Shown here: piece after piece, positions 1-12,255 of the stretch
Numbering within the stretch: the first letter of the stretch is position 1
Layout of the letters: each line of letters starts with the position of its first letter
Origin: Antilocapra americana
Taxonomy: Eukaryota; Chordata; Mammalia; Artiodactyla; Antilocapridae
Length of the DNA: 64,000 nucleotides
Direction of reading: 5' to 3'
NCBI GenBank assembly: GCA_007570785.1
Contig: ML660211.1
Location: 6,414,774 to 6,478,773, forward strand
The notes under the pieces: model-generated
Told to the model about the DNA's origin: nothing
Seen by the model: the letters and a program-made list of their open reading frames with translations, nothing else
Database searches by the model: none
Program-made: the position numbers and the translations under genes

Positions 1-64
1 AAAAAAAAAAAGAAGAAGAAAAAGAAAAAAGCAAGAAAAAAAAAACAATATATATATATATAAA
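1..64. repeat. A-rich stretch ending in a short (TA)n
   Basis: Adenine runs broken by single G or C bases, followed by an alternating TA tract at about 49-62. It may be the poly(A) tail of an element lying before the window, but that cannot be seen here. Confidence 0.8.
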
Positions 65-540
65 AGTTTTAAAAATTTAAAAGATGTTCCTAGTACAGTT
101 ATAATGAAGGCTTTCTCTGGTGCTGGTGCATTCGGTGAAGGGAAGGGTCTGTAGATTTTCAGATGATTCCCTGGTCCGGCTTCTCCTTTTCACAGACTTA
201 TAGACTCCTTTCTATGCAGTTATCGCCACCTGCAGGGCTTTAATTTGCTTCTCCTGTCTGTTTCAAAGCTGTTAGTTCTGCTAGTGTCTTCTGTCTGCTG
301 GTCTTTTAAGTGTCTATTCAGCGCTTTGGAGTTTGCCCTGCTCCTGGTGAGAGGGCTTACCCCGCCCCCTCTGCTCAGGCTCTCTGTCGTCCGCCCAGCA
401 AAGTTGGGGGGTGGGGCTTCTCCCCTCCCCCGGCCCAGCCGCTCTCTATGCAGTCTGTTCTACCGGCAGGGATTTAATTTTGGAGTTTGCCCTGCTCCTG
501 GTGAGAGGGCTTCCCCCGCCCCTTCTGCTCAGGCTCTCGA
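65..540. other. Unidentified GC-rich segment with an internal direct repeat
   Basis: This segment is much richer in G+C than the surrounding DNA and contains several CpG dinucleotides. A 59-base unit at 326-384 is repeated at 480-538 with about two mismatches. A frame of 128 codons (245-631) runs through it but continues into antisense BovB sequence, so it is not a convincing gene. An LTR or a LINE 5' untranslated region would fit the composition. I could not assign a family. The right edge abuts a BovB fragment abruptly at about 541. Confidence 0.5.
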
Positions 541-1000
541 ATGTTGGAGTTTTAAGCCAGCTTTTTTACTCTTCTCTTTCACCTTCATCAAGAGGCTTTT
601 ACTTCCTCTTCACTTTCTGCCATTAGTTTGAGATCATCTGCATATCTGAGGTTGTTATTTCTTCTGGCAATCTTGATTCTAGCTTGTGCTTCATTCACCT
701 CCACATTTTATGTGGTATACTCTTCATATAAGTTAAATAAAGAGGGTGACAGTATACAGCCTTGATGTAACCCTTTCCCAATTTGGAACCAGTCAGTTGT
801 TCCATGTCCGGTTCTAACTATTGCTTTTTGACCTACAAACAGGCTTTTCAGGGGGCAGGTAATGTGGTCTGGTATTCCCACCTCTTGAAGAATTTTCCAC
901 AGTTTGTTGTGATTCACAGTCAAAGGCTTTAATGTAGTCAATGAAACAGAAGTAGTTGTATTTTTGGAATTCCCTTGATTTTTCTATGATCCAGCAGTTT
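541..1000 (-). mobile_element. BovB LINE fragment (reverse transcriptase region)
   Basis: Read on the minus strand, this is the reverse transcriptase part of the RTE-type LINE BovB. The frame at 708-941 holds the conserved stretch NHNKLWKIL, then GTTDWFQIGKG and GCILSPSLFNLY. The copy lacks both the BovB 3' end and the endonuclease part, so it is truncated on both sides. Several substitutions and stops show that it is dead. It directly adjoins the GC-rich segment before it. Confidence 0.9.
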
Positions 1001-1374
1001 AGCTAGTATTTTATTTTTGCATACTTATTTTCAAATAATAAAATATATTTCATCAATTTTTTCTGTGGCTCTTCTCTTTTTCTATTCATTGGTTTCATCT
1101 TTTATCTTTATTATGTATGATCTTCCAAACAATTTGAGTTTAATTTGGTCTTTGTTTTCTACCTTCTTAAGGAAAATATAGACAATTAAAGAATTTCCTT
1201 CGTTTTAATATAAGTATTTAAAATTATAAATTTGCCTCTAACACCTTTTTAACACTATCTAACAATTTGTGACACTGTTTTTTAGTACCATTCACTAAAA
1301 ATAACGTCTTAATATAATTTTTACTAACAATGGATATGAGCTGTTTAATTTACATGTATTTGTTTTTTCACTAT
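1001..1374. other. Unassigned AT-rich DNA
   Basis: AT-rich sequence in which I see no gene or recognisable repeat. Confidence 0.5.
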
Positions 1375-1472
1375 CCCTTTCCAGGGGATTTTCTCTTCCC
1401 AGGAATTGAACCAGGGTCTCCTGCATCGCAGGTGGATTCTTTACCAGCTGAGTTATCAGGGAAGCCCCTGCT
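1375..1472 (-). mobile_element. Bov-tA SINE, tRNA-like head only
   Basis: Minus-strand tRNA-related head: the antisense of the typical start (GGGCTTCCCTGATAACTCAG) lies at the right end, and the B-box-like region is at about 1405-1425. The downstream body is missing. Confidence 0.9.
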
Positions 1473-1729
1473 CAAGTATAATATTGCACAGATATCAACT
1501 AAAATTGTTGTTTTGTGATTTTCTAAATAAATGATACCATTCTATTTATTTTTCAATCAGCTATTGAGAGACGACTAAAATCTCCATCTGAGATTTTTGT
1601 CTACCTTTTTTTGATACATCTTTTTTCTTCATCTATATTTGTTCTGTATTACATTAATGCACATCTGGATAAATTAGCACTTTTCTATTAATGTGTTATT
1701 AAGTGAATATGTGAACCTTTTTTATTAAC
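1473..1729. other. Unassigned AT-rich DNA
   Basis: No gene or recognisable repeat seen. Confidence 0.5.
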
Positions 1730-1800
1730 TATATGAAATACAGTAGCTTAGGTAGAGTGCACACTGCTTGGCATGTAAAAAAGTACTAAATAAATCTTTT
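1730..1800 (+). repeat. MIR/L2-like 3' tail fragment
   Basis: The stretch containing CTGCTTGGCATGTAAAAAAG and then ACTAAATAAAT resembles the degenerate 3' tail shared by MIR and L2 elements. It is short, so the assignment is tentative. Confidence 0.45.
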
Positions 1801-2039
1801 TATTTAAAATTATAGTTGCTATGTAGTGTTATATAAGTTATAGGTGAACAACACAGTGATTCACAATTTTTAAGGGTTATTCTCTGTTAACAGTTATCAT
1901 AAAATATTGACTATTCACCACTATGCACAACATATACTTACAGCTTATCTCACACCTAATAGTTTGTATCTCTTATGCCTCTTCCTTCCCTTATTTTGTT
2001 ATTTAGAGGAATATATGTCTCTATTAGCATTTCTTATCT

Positions 2040-2232
2040 TGGTGGTGGCTTATTGCTAAGTTGTGTCCAACTCTTGCTATGGACTATATATTGCCAAGCT
2101 CTTCAGGGGATTTCCCAGGCAAGAACAATGGAGTCCATTGCCATTTCCTTCTCCAGGTGATCTGATCCTTCCAACCCAGGGATGGAACCTAGATCTCCTG
2201 CATTTCAAGCAGATTCTTTACCTAAGGTTTTC
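2040..2232 (-). mobile_element. Bov-tA SINE
   Basis: Minus-strand copy covering most of the element: antisense of the body (GCTAAGTTGTGTCCAACTC) at the left and of the tRNA-like head at the right. It is diverged, with the head degraded after about 2220. Confidence 0.9.
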
Positions 2233-2547
2233 TTCCTGTATATCTTGCTTTGGGTTTGTTGTTTTGTTGATAAATGAGCTAATATTATTTCCAAAATATT
2301 TGAAAAATGTCTGAATTAATTATTCTAATAATTTTTCTGCTCCAATTTTTCTCCCTCCTTTTTTTCTCTTTTAATTCCCTCCCTCCCCCTTTCCTCTGTG
2401 CTTCATCTTAGGCAGCTTCAGTTGACCTATCTTCAAATTTTAACTAATCTTATCTTCTGTAGTATTTAATCTGCCTTTAAATTCATCTATTATGCTTTTA
2501 TATGTGTTTCAGTTCTAGATTTTACATCTGGCTCTTTACATCTTTGG
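2233..2547. other. Unassigned DNA with a pyrimidine tract
   Basis: Contains a C/T-rich tract at about 2338-2400 (CCCTCCCTCCCCCTTTCC). No gene or transposon recognised. Confidence 0.55.
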
Positions 2548-2732
2548 TGGTTGGTAGTTTAGTTGCTACATTGCGTTGGACTCTTGCCCACCAGGCTCCT
2601 CTGTCCATGGGATTCTCCAGGCAAGATTACTGGAGTGGGTCTCCATTTCCTTCTCGAGGGGATCTTCCCTACCCAGGAATTGAAATCCCGTCTTCTGCAT
2701 TGCAGGCAGATTCTTTACCAACTTCCCCATAG
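2548..2732 (-). mobile_element. Bov-tA SINE
   Basis: Minus-strand copy with the antisense body signature CCAGGCTCCTCTGTCCATGG at about 2591 and the antisense head signature GCAGGCAGATTCTTTACCAA at about 2704. Confidence 0.92.
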
Positions 2733-5269
2733 CTATATCAGTAGATATATCTTTATCAGCAGAAAATCTTCATTGGTTCCCTTATTATACCTATCATTTA
2801 CATTAAATCCTTAGACACATTTATAATTGCATTTTCTAAGCCCTTAACTACAAACTCCAACATAAAGTTGTTTCTGAGTCTATATTTATTACTATTTATT
2901 TATTTAATTTCAAGTTTTTCATACATTTTCTTGCTTCTTCACAAATCTAGTAACTGTCTTAATTGTATTCCAGATGTTATGGATATTACCTTATAAAGAG
3001 TCTAAGTTTTCTATCTTAAAAGCAAATTATGATGAAAATATAATGCAAATATAAATAGCTAAGAGAAAATATACTAACAAATGATCAAAGCAAAGCAAGT
3101 TAGATTGGCTTAAAATGCCATACATACATTTATTACAATTTAGTTATTAACAATTAAATTATTATGAAATTAAAAATAATGTTTTTTAAAATGCTGGAAC
3201 TGAAAGAGTAAAGATTTTAACCAACAATCTGAGTAACATATACAATAGATTATTATGTATGTTTCTCATCTTTATAAGTGTTTTGTTTTTCTAACTTGAT
3301 TTCAAGCTTTTTGAAGACTGCAAATTTGTTTAGCTATTTTATAGATTCAGGAATATATTCTTTAATAGTAAATCAATAGGAGTAGGTATATAACACTAAG
3401 TCATAATTATTAGAGAAATATGATAGCTACCTAAGTGAATTCTTGAAGTAAAATAAACAATGGTGGGATGTATTTGAGCTAAAAAAGCTCACTGCTTATG
3501 AAAGTTAAATCTGTTATCCTACAATAAAAGTCTTTGACCCTCATTATTTAGATTCTTTATGTCTTGTCAAGTGGCTCACTCCTTAATATTTCATAATCAT
3601 TTGATAATGACTATGTATATATTGTTGACTAAGGAGATAAGAATGTTTATGAGATATTTTTAAAGGCAAAGCATAATGAGATAATTGGATAGCTAATGGA
3701 GATTATATGATTTTTTTCTTTTTTACTATATTTTGAATATGTACCTTGAACCAAGAATCAGGAGAGCTGTAGTTGGCAGTAAACTACAGTATCCAATAGA
3801 AGATTATCTATCCAAATGGTGTGTGTGTACACTTGTGTATGTATCCTAATTGTATTGTCATTTGTGACAAAGTACAGTTCAGTTGAAGTTGTCATCTTTG
3901 AGTATTCTTATATTCAATTTAAGGATTAATACTTAATTTATTTGAAAAGTATTATGTGAAAGAATGATAAAACCTCCAATTGATAGTATCTTTTATACAG
4001 ATCCAGTAAAAATAAATTCAGTTTTGAATATTTTAAAGTCTGGTTATTTCTACCTAAATTTTTTAGTCATTGTTTAATAGCCAGGAATTGTCCTTATCTT
4101 TTTCTATTTAGCATTTCAATTTTGGTTATCTAGCTTTCATTAGTAAAGTTAGCCCTGCTTTTATTGCTTTGAAATTTGTTGCTGGAAAAAGTTACATGGG
4201 GGTATTGATTTTTCTTCATGCAAGTTCTAATTGCTTATTTCCTGCACCAGTTGATATAATTGTTCATTAATGATTTCTTGTTCCTTCTTTGTACCACTGG
4301 TTGCTGATTTGTTTCTCCAATAAATTCAAAATAACATCCCTTAAAGTAAAGACCAACCCTGTGTTTGCAAAAACAAGATTTAGACATAAATAAGTGGAAA
4401 AAACTGACAAATTATGACAAATTCTTCACATGAAGTAAAATCTTTTTCTCCACCCTCCAAAAAAATCCCCTCTTCTCCCTTCTTCTACCTTAGGCCTGAC
4501 TAATATCACTATGCCCCCCGCAAGGTGAACGATACCATATCCATATAGTAGGGGTATTCTTATGACACATCCTTACTTCTTTTCCTCTGTGAGTCAGAAA
4601 AATTCTATGATCTAAGTTTACTAGAAATGAAGAGAAAGTCTAAATATGTAGAATTACCTTCTGCATTCATTTCAAAGCCTAACTTTCAAAATTATTATTT
4701 CATACAAACAAATAATGATTTGAATTTCAAAGCACAACAGTAAGATAGTAACTCTAGTCATTAAGATACTCTCTTCCTTGAAGCATCATCTATTTGATAC
4801 TTCCAATACTGAGGGAAAGTCCCAGAACTAAATCACTTAGAAGGGATAAACACAAAAATTTGAGGAAACAATTTCAAAATAATTATGACTACCATACACA
4901 AAGAAACATAAAATCAGATGAATATATTACCATGCAAGTGTACATTTCAATGTGGTTCTTATGTATTCAAAATATTTTCTTTGATAATTATTAAACTGAT
5001 AGATAGGGGCTAGAGTCCACTGGAGCCCTTTTAAAATTATTTTAGATATTTTTCTTTTGATTATTAAGCCTTCAGTTGTGTTTCCTAATGATAGATTTTT
5101 ATCTTATATTGCTAAAATAGTCCTAAAATCTACTATCAACGTACATCTGGATAATAAAACTGAACAAAATTGGCCAAAGATAGAAACAAACTTTCTGTGT
5201 GGTCCTAAAACAATTATTACTAAAATTTTTAAAAGAATGCTATTCATATATATTTTAAATAGTCAATGA
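2733..5269. other. Unassigned AT-rich DNA
   Basis: About 2.5 kb of AT-rich sequence with no gene, no long repeat and only short chance frames. A C/T-rich patch lies at 4440-4500. Part around 4140-4330 is less degenerate in appearance, but I cannot assign a function. Confidence 0.5.
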
Positions 5270-5493
5270 ACATTAATTTAATCACTATTATGCTGAATAA
5301 AAATATGACATACTGTATGATTCCTTTAATATTGCATTCTCAAAGTGAAAAAACTATACTGAAGGAAATTATATCAGTTGTTGCCAGTGGTTATGTTTGG
5401 AGAGAAGATGTGACTGAAAAGGGTCAATGCAACAGAGTCTTGTGGTGATGGGAACTGTTCTGTGTTCTGATTATGGTGTTAGCTACAAAAATC
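5270..5493 (+). mobile_element. Ancient L1 (L1M type) 3' UTR, left part
   Basis: Matches the pattern of the old mammalian L1 3' untranslated region: ATACTGTATGATTCCTTTAA, then GTTGCCAGTGGTTATG, then TGATGGGAACTGTTCTGTG. It stops where a younger L1 begins, and its continuation (about 6345-6430) follows that insertion, so this is a host copy split in two. Confidence 0.75.
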
Positions 5494-5729
5494 TAAAAAT
5501 GGCTAACAAACACATGAAAAGATGCTCAACATCACTCATTATCAGAGAAATGCAAATCAAAACTACAATGAGGTACCACTTTACACCAGTCAGAATGGCT
5601 GCCATCCAAAAGTCTACAAGCAATAAATGCTGGAGAGGATGTGGAGAAAAGGGAACCCTCTTACACTGTTGGTGGGAATGCAAACTAGTACAGCCACTAC
5701 GGAAAACAGTGTGGAGATTCCTTAAATAA
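5490..5729 (+). pseudogene. L1 ORF2 protein, C-terminal fragment
   Basis: This frame encodes the C-terminal part of L1 ORF2p, the protein that reverse-transcribes L1 RNA at the nicked target. Visible features are [20 protein letters not shown], then the cysteine-rich segment [18 protein letters not shown] with the C-x3-C ... H-x3-C spacing known for L1, then [11 protein letters not shown] and a stop. The rest of the C-terminus follows as nucleotide similarity but is broken by stops. No endonuclease or polymerase domain is present, so no activity is expected. The open frame begins upstream at 5427 in unrelated DNA, which is not a real start. Confidence 0.85.
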
Positions 5730-6354
5730 CTGCAAATAGACCTGCCATATGACCCAGCAATCCCACTGCTGGGCATATACACCGAGGAAACCAGAATTGA
5801 AAGAGCCACGTGTACCCCAATGTTCATTGCTGCATTTACAATAGCCAGGACATGGAAGCAACCTAGATGCCCATCAACTGACGAATGGATAAGAAAGCTG
5901 TGGTACATATACACAGTGGAATATTACTCAGCATTAAAAAAAAAATTCATTTGAAGCAATTCTACTCAGATGGACGAAACTGGAGCCCATTATCCAGAGT
6001 GAAGTAAGCCAGAGCAAAAACAACAATACAGTATATTAACACATATATATGGAATTTAGAAAGACGGTAACGAGAACCCAACATGCGAGACAGCAAAAGG
6101 AATGCAGATGTATAGAATAGACTCGTGGACTTTGTGGATGAGGGTAAGGGTGGGATGATATGGGAGAAGGGCATTGAAGCATGTTAATTGTCATGTGCCT
6201 AATCAATCGCCAGCCCAGGATTGATGCTTGGGGCTGGTGCAGCGAGATTTCCCAGGGGAGAGGGATGAGGGAGGGGGGTTCCGGAGGGGAAGCATATGTA
6301 AACCCATGGTGATATCATGACAATGTATGGCAAAAACAATAAAAAAAAAAAACT
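5494..6354 (+). mobile_element. 5'-truncated bovine-type L1 (ORF2 end, 3' UTR, poly-A)
   Basis: A young-looking L1 copy. It starts inside the last part of ORF2 and runs through the 3' UTR, including the GC-rich stretch around 6250-6290, to a poly(A) tract at 6341-6352. The 5' truncation is typical of target-primed reverse transcription. It sits inside an older L1 3' UTR. The boundaries are A-rich, so I could not define a target-site duplication. Confidence 0.92.
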
Positions 6355-6430
6355 ATGCATCTGTTAAGTTCTATAGGATTGTACATAGGAAATTATAAAT
6401 TTATGATGTAGAATAATTTGAATAATTAAA
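6345..6430 (+). mobile_element. Ancient L1 (L1M type) 3' UTR, right part
   Basis: ATGCATCTGTTAAGTTCTAT followed by GGATTGTACAT continues the old L1 3' UTR interrupted at 5493 (the ancestral pattern has a TAGAACTGTACA-type motif here). The far end is degraded. Confidence 0.6.
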
Positions 6431-6955
6431 TAGTACAGTACAGTATAAGTTCTTGGTTATATTTATTTTTATGTAGGTCACTTATTTGTATATCAATAGG
6501 TAGAAGCAAAAGTAATCTAAAAATCAGTGAAAAATATGAAAGAGACAGAATCATATTTGAGGCAAATACAATTATTGAAAATTTATGAATTGTCAAATTA
6601 TCACAGGCTCAATATTAAAATGCTTGTATGTGTTGTGTGTGTGCACACATGTATGCATTGGTGTACAGAGATAATTAAACCTAATCAATCTTTGGCTTTG
6701 GCATTTTTCAATTTAAATATAATGAGATTGAGATAAAGAGCAGTTATAATTATAACAAATTCTGATTTGCTCAAAAAAGACATGTAAGATTTGACTACTG
6801 GAACATACCATATGTGTTTTGAGACTGTTTTTATTTCTAGATATTGCAACTATCCCTTTTAGGCATAACAAATCTGTGACTATACTAGCTGATTTCAAAA
6901 CCTAGAAAGGACAACCACCTCTTATCCATGGCAACAGTAGCTCAGAAATGTACCA
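6431..6955. other. Unassigned AT-rich DNA
   Basis: No gene or repeat recognised; a short GT-rich patch lies near 6632-6650. Confidence 0.5.
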
Positions 6956-7078
6956 CTCATGTAAACCACAGATGAGCAACATCAATATCATTAGAAAATC
7001 TGCTAAAAATGCAAAATCTCAGGCCTCGGCTCAGACATGTTAAATCAGAATCTATATTTAAACAGATAGCCAGTTTTG
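6956..7078 (+). mobile_element. MER5A-like (hAT-Charlie) DNA transposon fragment
   Basis: The run AAAAATGCAAAATCTCAGGC followed by CAGACATGTTAAATCAGAAT is the recognisable core of MER5A, a short non-autonomous hAT element of old mammalian age. The terminal repeats are not preserved well enough to place the ends exactly. Confidence 0.65.
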
Positions 7079-7299
7079 TCTACATAATGAAATCACAGAA
7101 TATGGACGTAGGTTAACTTCCAGTTCTATATATTCGGCAACCAAATAATAAAATGATCATGGTTCTACCTGCAGAACACATTTGTTTCCCTTTACCATGC
7201 TAAAACTTTCTTTGAGAAATCGTCATCCTATACTACTTGAGTTAATTCAAGGAAAACTATTTAGTGATATCATTTTCACTTATCATATCTCAAAACATT

Positions 7300-7425
7300 T
7301 CTCTCTCAGGCAGCCAGAGTGATCTTTTCTGAAACCAAAAGGTCATGCTCTCCTCTGATTAAATACTTCAGAAATCCCCACATGATATAAAACAACCATT
7401 GCACTACGGTCAGAGATTCTTGGTT
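7300..7425 (+). mobile_element. L2 LINE-like fragment
   Basis: The order AGAGTGATCTTTTCTGAAAC, GGTCATGCTCTCCTCTGATT and CCATTGCACTACGGTCAGAG resembles the L2 region before its 3' end. It is diverged and short. Confidence 0.45.
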
Positions 7426-7879
7426 GAGAAACTCAAAAAGCATGTAGAATCAATATGCTTATGTATCATAAATTTTGTATGATATCTAGGCCTCCATTTG
7501 GGGTGACTGAACCAGTTACAAGTGGTCTATGTGGTTGGAGACTAGAACAACTGGCTCTGCAGCATTCATTTTTGCGGTAGTTTCAGCATACGTATATCTA
7601 GTGCCTGGGCAAGGAGGGTGGAAGGACTAAACAGCAGGATGGTGTCAGGGTACTCAGACTTGTGACACCTAACCAAAAGCTCCAAGAGAAAATGTTCCCC
7701 ATGCCCAAGGCAGGCACTGCACAAGTATTATAGAATTACTTCTATGTTGGTAAAAGGAATCACAAGGCTGGCCACATTTAACGGGAGTGGCTGAAAGTCT
7801 TACCTCATCATCAGAGGATTGTCAAAGACTATCAAGTTTTAAAACTATCATAGTACACCTTCCTCACTAAAATTATTTA
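7426..7879. other. Unassigned DNA of mixed composition
   Basis: Somewhat less AT-rich than its surroundings. No gene, open frame of note or repeat recognised. Confidence 0.5.
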
Positions 7880-8097
7880 TGTGTGTGCGTCTGCTCAGTC
7901 GTGTCAGACTCTGCCACTTCATGAGGTATAGGCCATCAGGCTCCTCTGTCTATGGAAATTTCCAGGCAGGAATACTGGAGTAGGTTGCCAGTTCCTACTC
8001 CAGGGGATCTTCCCAACCCAGGGACTGAACCCATATCTCTTGCATCCTTTGCATTGGCAGGTGAATTCTTTACCACTGAGCCACTTGGGAAGCCCCT
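7880..8097 (-). mobile_element. Bov-tA SINE, nearly full length
   Basis: Minus-strand copy. Antisense body GTCTGCTCAGTCGTGTCAGA at the left, antisense head ACCACTGAGCCACTTGGGAA at the right. Frames on both strands here (7936-8158) are only SINE sequence. Confidence 0.93.
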
Positions 8098-8182
8098 AGT
8101 CTTCCCAAATGAAAAATGCACTTGCCTTCTCCAGAAGCTCAAATATTTCTTTGTCTAATAATACCAATAAATGAAACCCAGT

Positions 8183-8205
8183 AAAAAAAAAAAAAAAAAA
8201 AAAAA
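8183..8205 (+). repeat. Poly(A) tract
   Basis: A run of 23 adenines, with no clear retroelement body immediately before it on this strand. Confidence 0.9.
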
Positions 8206-11200
8206 CAGGGGTTGAAATGTATAATCTTAGTTCTGCAAGCATGAAGACTTTTTTTTTAATAAAATGTCTTTTTTTATTCAGCCCAAGATGATAAACTTCT
8301 TATAAAAATAATTTGGGTTTCTTATATATTGCTTAGACCAACAAAAGTCACTTCTACAAACCTTTGAAGGTAGTTCCTTCTCCATTTTGATCTCCTTTGA
8401 GCTTCTCTGCAAGACATCCTTTAAGATTTTCAAATGCTCTCTTGTTTAGCAAAGTAGATTTTAAAAGCATTACAAGAACTTTTGTCTATTTAAAAATAGT
8501 TTTGAAACATCACCTGAAGTCTTTACAAGGTCCTAAAAAGGGCTTTATTTATTGGGCATTCACCTTTTCCTGTTAATACCCTAATTTGCCATTCACTCTG
8601 TGACCAATAGAATGCTAAGATATATCAGGACTATTTCTTGAATAAGCTAATATAGAATTTCTTTTGTCATGGGTAAAATTGTCTATACAGGAAATAAAAT
8701 ATGTAAATTTTGTATGATATCAAAAGTTATTTGAATATAACCTTTGCCTTATAGAATGTAAGATGCATAAATATACAACACATAATACATGCAGATATAG
8801 TATTTAAAAGGTAGTTAAATTTTAGGAACTACATAAGGGCTTATTCTAACTTGGAAAAAAGAGTCACACTACATGTGGAACTTGGAGATAATTGCTGACT
8901 GAACGATGTGAAATTACCTGAGGAAAATTTACAATATCAAAGCTATGCCAAAAATTCCCTAGTGATTCTTTTTCTTGTTTCAGACACAAACTGGACCTAA
9001 ACTTAGAATATTCTGGTTTCTCCATTTCAGTGTTTTTAAATGAATAACTTTATCGCTCTTGGCTTCTGTTACCCAAATCAACCTCAAACTTCATCCTATT
9101 GTTAGTGAAAGTTGACTCTGTAATCCTTTTATTTTAAACTATACTATATTTAAAGTTTTGATGCAAAATTTGAAAATTATTTTTCTGCCATATTTTATGT
9201 GATATACTTTTATATTTATTCCAACTTGATAGAATTATACAACTTGAAAGACAATGGACAAAAGTACCATACTGAAAAATATTTCAATGGTGATCTTGAT
9301 CTTAAGATCTGCAACAAATTTACCTTATAAATTTACATTAACTTATCTTATTATCTGAGATTGAGAAATAAATTACTTTGTATAAATTGCTTATACTTAT
9401 GTATACTTAGTATAGATTACTAAGTATACTTAGTATAAATTACTTATGTATACTTAAATTTAAAGTACTATAATTTAAATTTTAAATTTAAGTAATATAT
9501 ATTTAAGTAATATAAAAATTGCTTAGTAATTTATTTGTATAAATACTAACACCATTGCTATTCATAATAGTAAAATTTCTTTCTCAGCCTCACCAAGTTG
9601 TAAATGTTGAAGGATCTCCACTCAGCAAGGTAAGTGTGATAAACACAGTGAATAAATGTTGACTAATTTAACATTGGTTTCTTATTTCCACTTTTCAAAA
9701 TGTCAACAGTTGATTTTGTTACTGTTATATTTGAAAGACTAGAGGTGTGTATTTTTAGAAGGCAAATAAGTGATGAATTCAAGAAATATTCTAGCTAAAG
9801 CACTGGTAGACAGTCTGGAAATGATGCACCATCTCCCTCTCCTAGATATTGTCATATCTTCCATTTAGTCCAAATTTACCTTTATTTTCATCTGAATAGA
9901 AACCCATGCTTTAATCCTCAACTCTAAGTTGGCTATTGGCTGAGTTCCAATCTGGAAGTTTTCTCTAGTAAAACATATTGATTATACAAAGATGAATCTG
10001 ATTTTACATTCTTTCTTAAGTTAATTCTAAAATACTTAAAAAATATAATGAACTAAATAGAACAGAAAACTTGTTTACCTGCATAAAAATCAAGGAAGTA
10101 GGAAAAAAGCATTTCTGTAGACTACAATCCTTCAAATGCATTATTTTGCTTAGGCTATGTTTTCTTGTTGAATGTAGCCACACATGCATATATCATTTCA
10201 TTACCAAATTATCCTTATTAGGAAACTGCTTAAGTATTTAAACTCAGGATGATGAAATAAAAAAAAAAAATGTTGATAAATCTATCAAATGTCTTCACTG
10301 AATTTCATACAAGACTAGAACATTAAGATCTCAGGTGCTTTAGTCAGAGACAACCAGTTTTATCACCATGAAGTATTAACAAAGTAATGTCCTTTCCTGA
10401 GTTTCAGTCCATCAGTTTTTGAAGGTTTTTCTATGACAAACTATTTTTTTTAATTAAATAAATATGATTAAGTTAACTGAATTCAGTTGCGATTACATAG
10501 GCAAGTGAATTCAATGGAGATGTAAGTGGAGGATGAGCAGAAAGGAAAGAGAGAAATGCCAATAAGATCTGTTCCTCTCTTATGAATAGGCATTTACAGC
10601 TCCAAAGGAACAAAGAAAAGGTAATTAACTGTGGGAGGGCTCTGGCATTTGTATTTTCCTGAAAGATATTTCTATAATGAAAAAAATTGAAATAATTAAA
10701 TATTTTTCAAGTTTTGTTAGAATTAAGAAAGCAATGTTCATGATATAATTTGTTACAAGAGAATAATAATTAAAAATTTGTGTATCTTCAGACAAATATA
10801 GCAACCATAAAGACTTAGAATTGCTGAGTTTGGGGTATTTCAAGGATCATAAGAGCCAAGTAATACAAGTCAGGATATCATTCAAGAAAAATGGTATTCT
10901 GTTTTTGTGTACTCCATATGCTTTCCAAAATGTCTAATGCTGTATAAATATAACTAAAAAACATGTTTTATGTTATGGTTTTAAACACATTATTTTATGT
11001 AAATATATAGTACTAAATTATTTATGATTGTAAGAAATGCCAAATGAGCAGACTGAATATTGCAAAACACAATTACTGCAATGACTAAATTTTATAGCTG
11101 AACTCAACAAAAGAGAATACTGGCAAAAAATGAATTAGCTAAATATACTTCATTTGTATAAAGCTGTTATAATGAAATGCCGGTTCTCTCAAAGTCTGAG

Positions 11201-12255
11201 TTTCATTTGGTTTGTGAATATTAACACATTTGTTTAAAGATACTAATTATTTAAATACAACTAATGCAGTTCTTAATTTTGTTATTATTACCCTGGAAAC
11301 TTACAACTGTGTATTTATAAATTTTCATATTCAAAGAGTACACATTTAAGAAACTTAAAAATCCAAATAAATACATGTGATTTACAAAAACGGAAAATAA
11401 ACAAAATTAAACATAGAGTTATATACAATGGACTGGAAGAAACAGGATGGGGAGGACGTGAATAGAAATTAGACTGCTCTGAGTGCACCACATTTTGAAG
11501 AATTAATTTTATCGCAGGTGAATGCTTTACATAATAATCACTGAATGTTAAAATGTAAGTCATTTGTAAAAATAGAAAGCTAAATGAAAGAAATAATCCC
11601 AACCTTTTCAAGCTGTTTCTGCTGCCATTCCTTACAATGAGGAATTACATAAATTGACTTTATGTGCAAAAATTTTATAGCATTTTTCTAGTGAGATACT
11701 TCTCTAAGGACCAAAAGACCCTGAAAAAAAAAAGTGAAATGATTATATCTGCTTATAAAATAATTAGTGTTATTACTAATATTTTCTTCTGAAACTGTTG
11801 ATAATGCATACATGTATATACCAATAGGATGAAGCAAGTAATTCATCGTGATGATGTTATTAGGAACAAAGATTTTTACTTTAAGGTAAAATAAATGGAA
11901 ATATAAAATAAATAACAAATAAAAAATATTAAATTCTTATATAAGTATTATTTAAACTTAAATAGTATGGTAATAGACACATATATATGCTCTGATTTTA
12001 TCCATTAAAATGTGTAGAGACAATGATAAATAATTTAGAATGAGCAGCTCATATAGTGGGCTTTAAAGGTGATTTTCCACTAAGAGCATTTGTGTGTATG
12101 TGTGTGTAATTACTAATTTCAGAACTGAGGCAGAAAATGTACAAAATGATACTGGAATGCATTGTCATAGTAAAGTAAAAGGAAGCTATCAAAGACTGAT
12201 ATTATTATGAGAAAAATAAGTTCATAGTAAAGACATGTATAAAAAAGTGAAAAGA
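8206..12255. other. Unassigned AT-rich DNA
   Basis: About 4 kb with no gene and no repeat that I can name. The frames in it are short and lack protein-like features. An AT-rich self-similar tract at about 9380-9540 is listed separately. Confidence 0.5.
9380..9540. repeat. AT-rich imperfect tandem and inverted repeat tract
   Basis: Contains repeated ACTTAGTATA and CTTATGTATACTTA units and the near-palindrome AATTTAAATTTTAAATTTAA. It looks like a low-complexity expansion with fold-back potential. Confidence 0.6.

Noticed and set aside
5483..5914. 143-codon minus-strand frame
   Set aside because: Antisense shadow of the L1 ORF2 end and 3' UTR on the plus strand.
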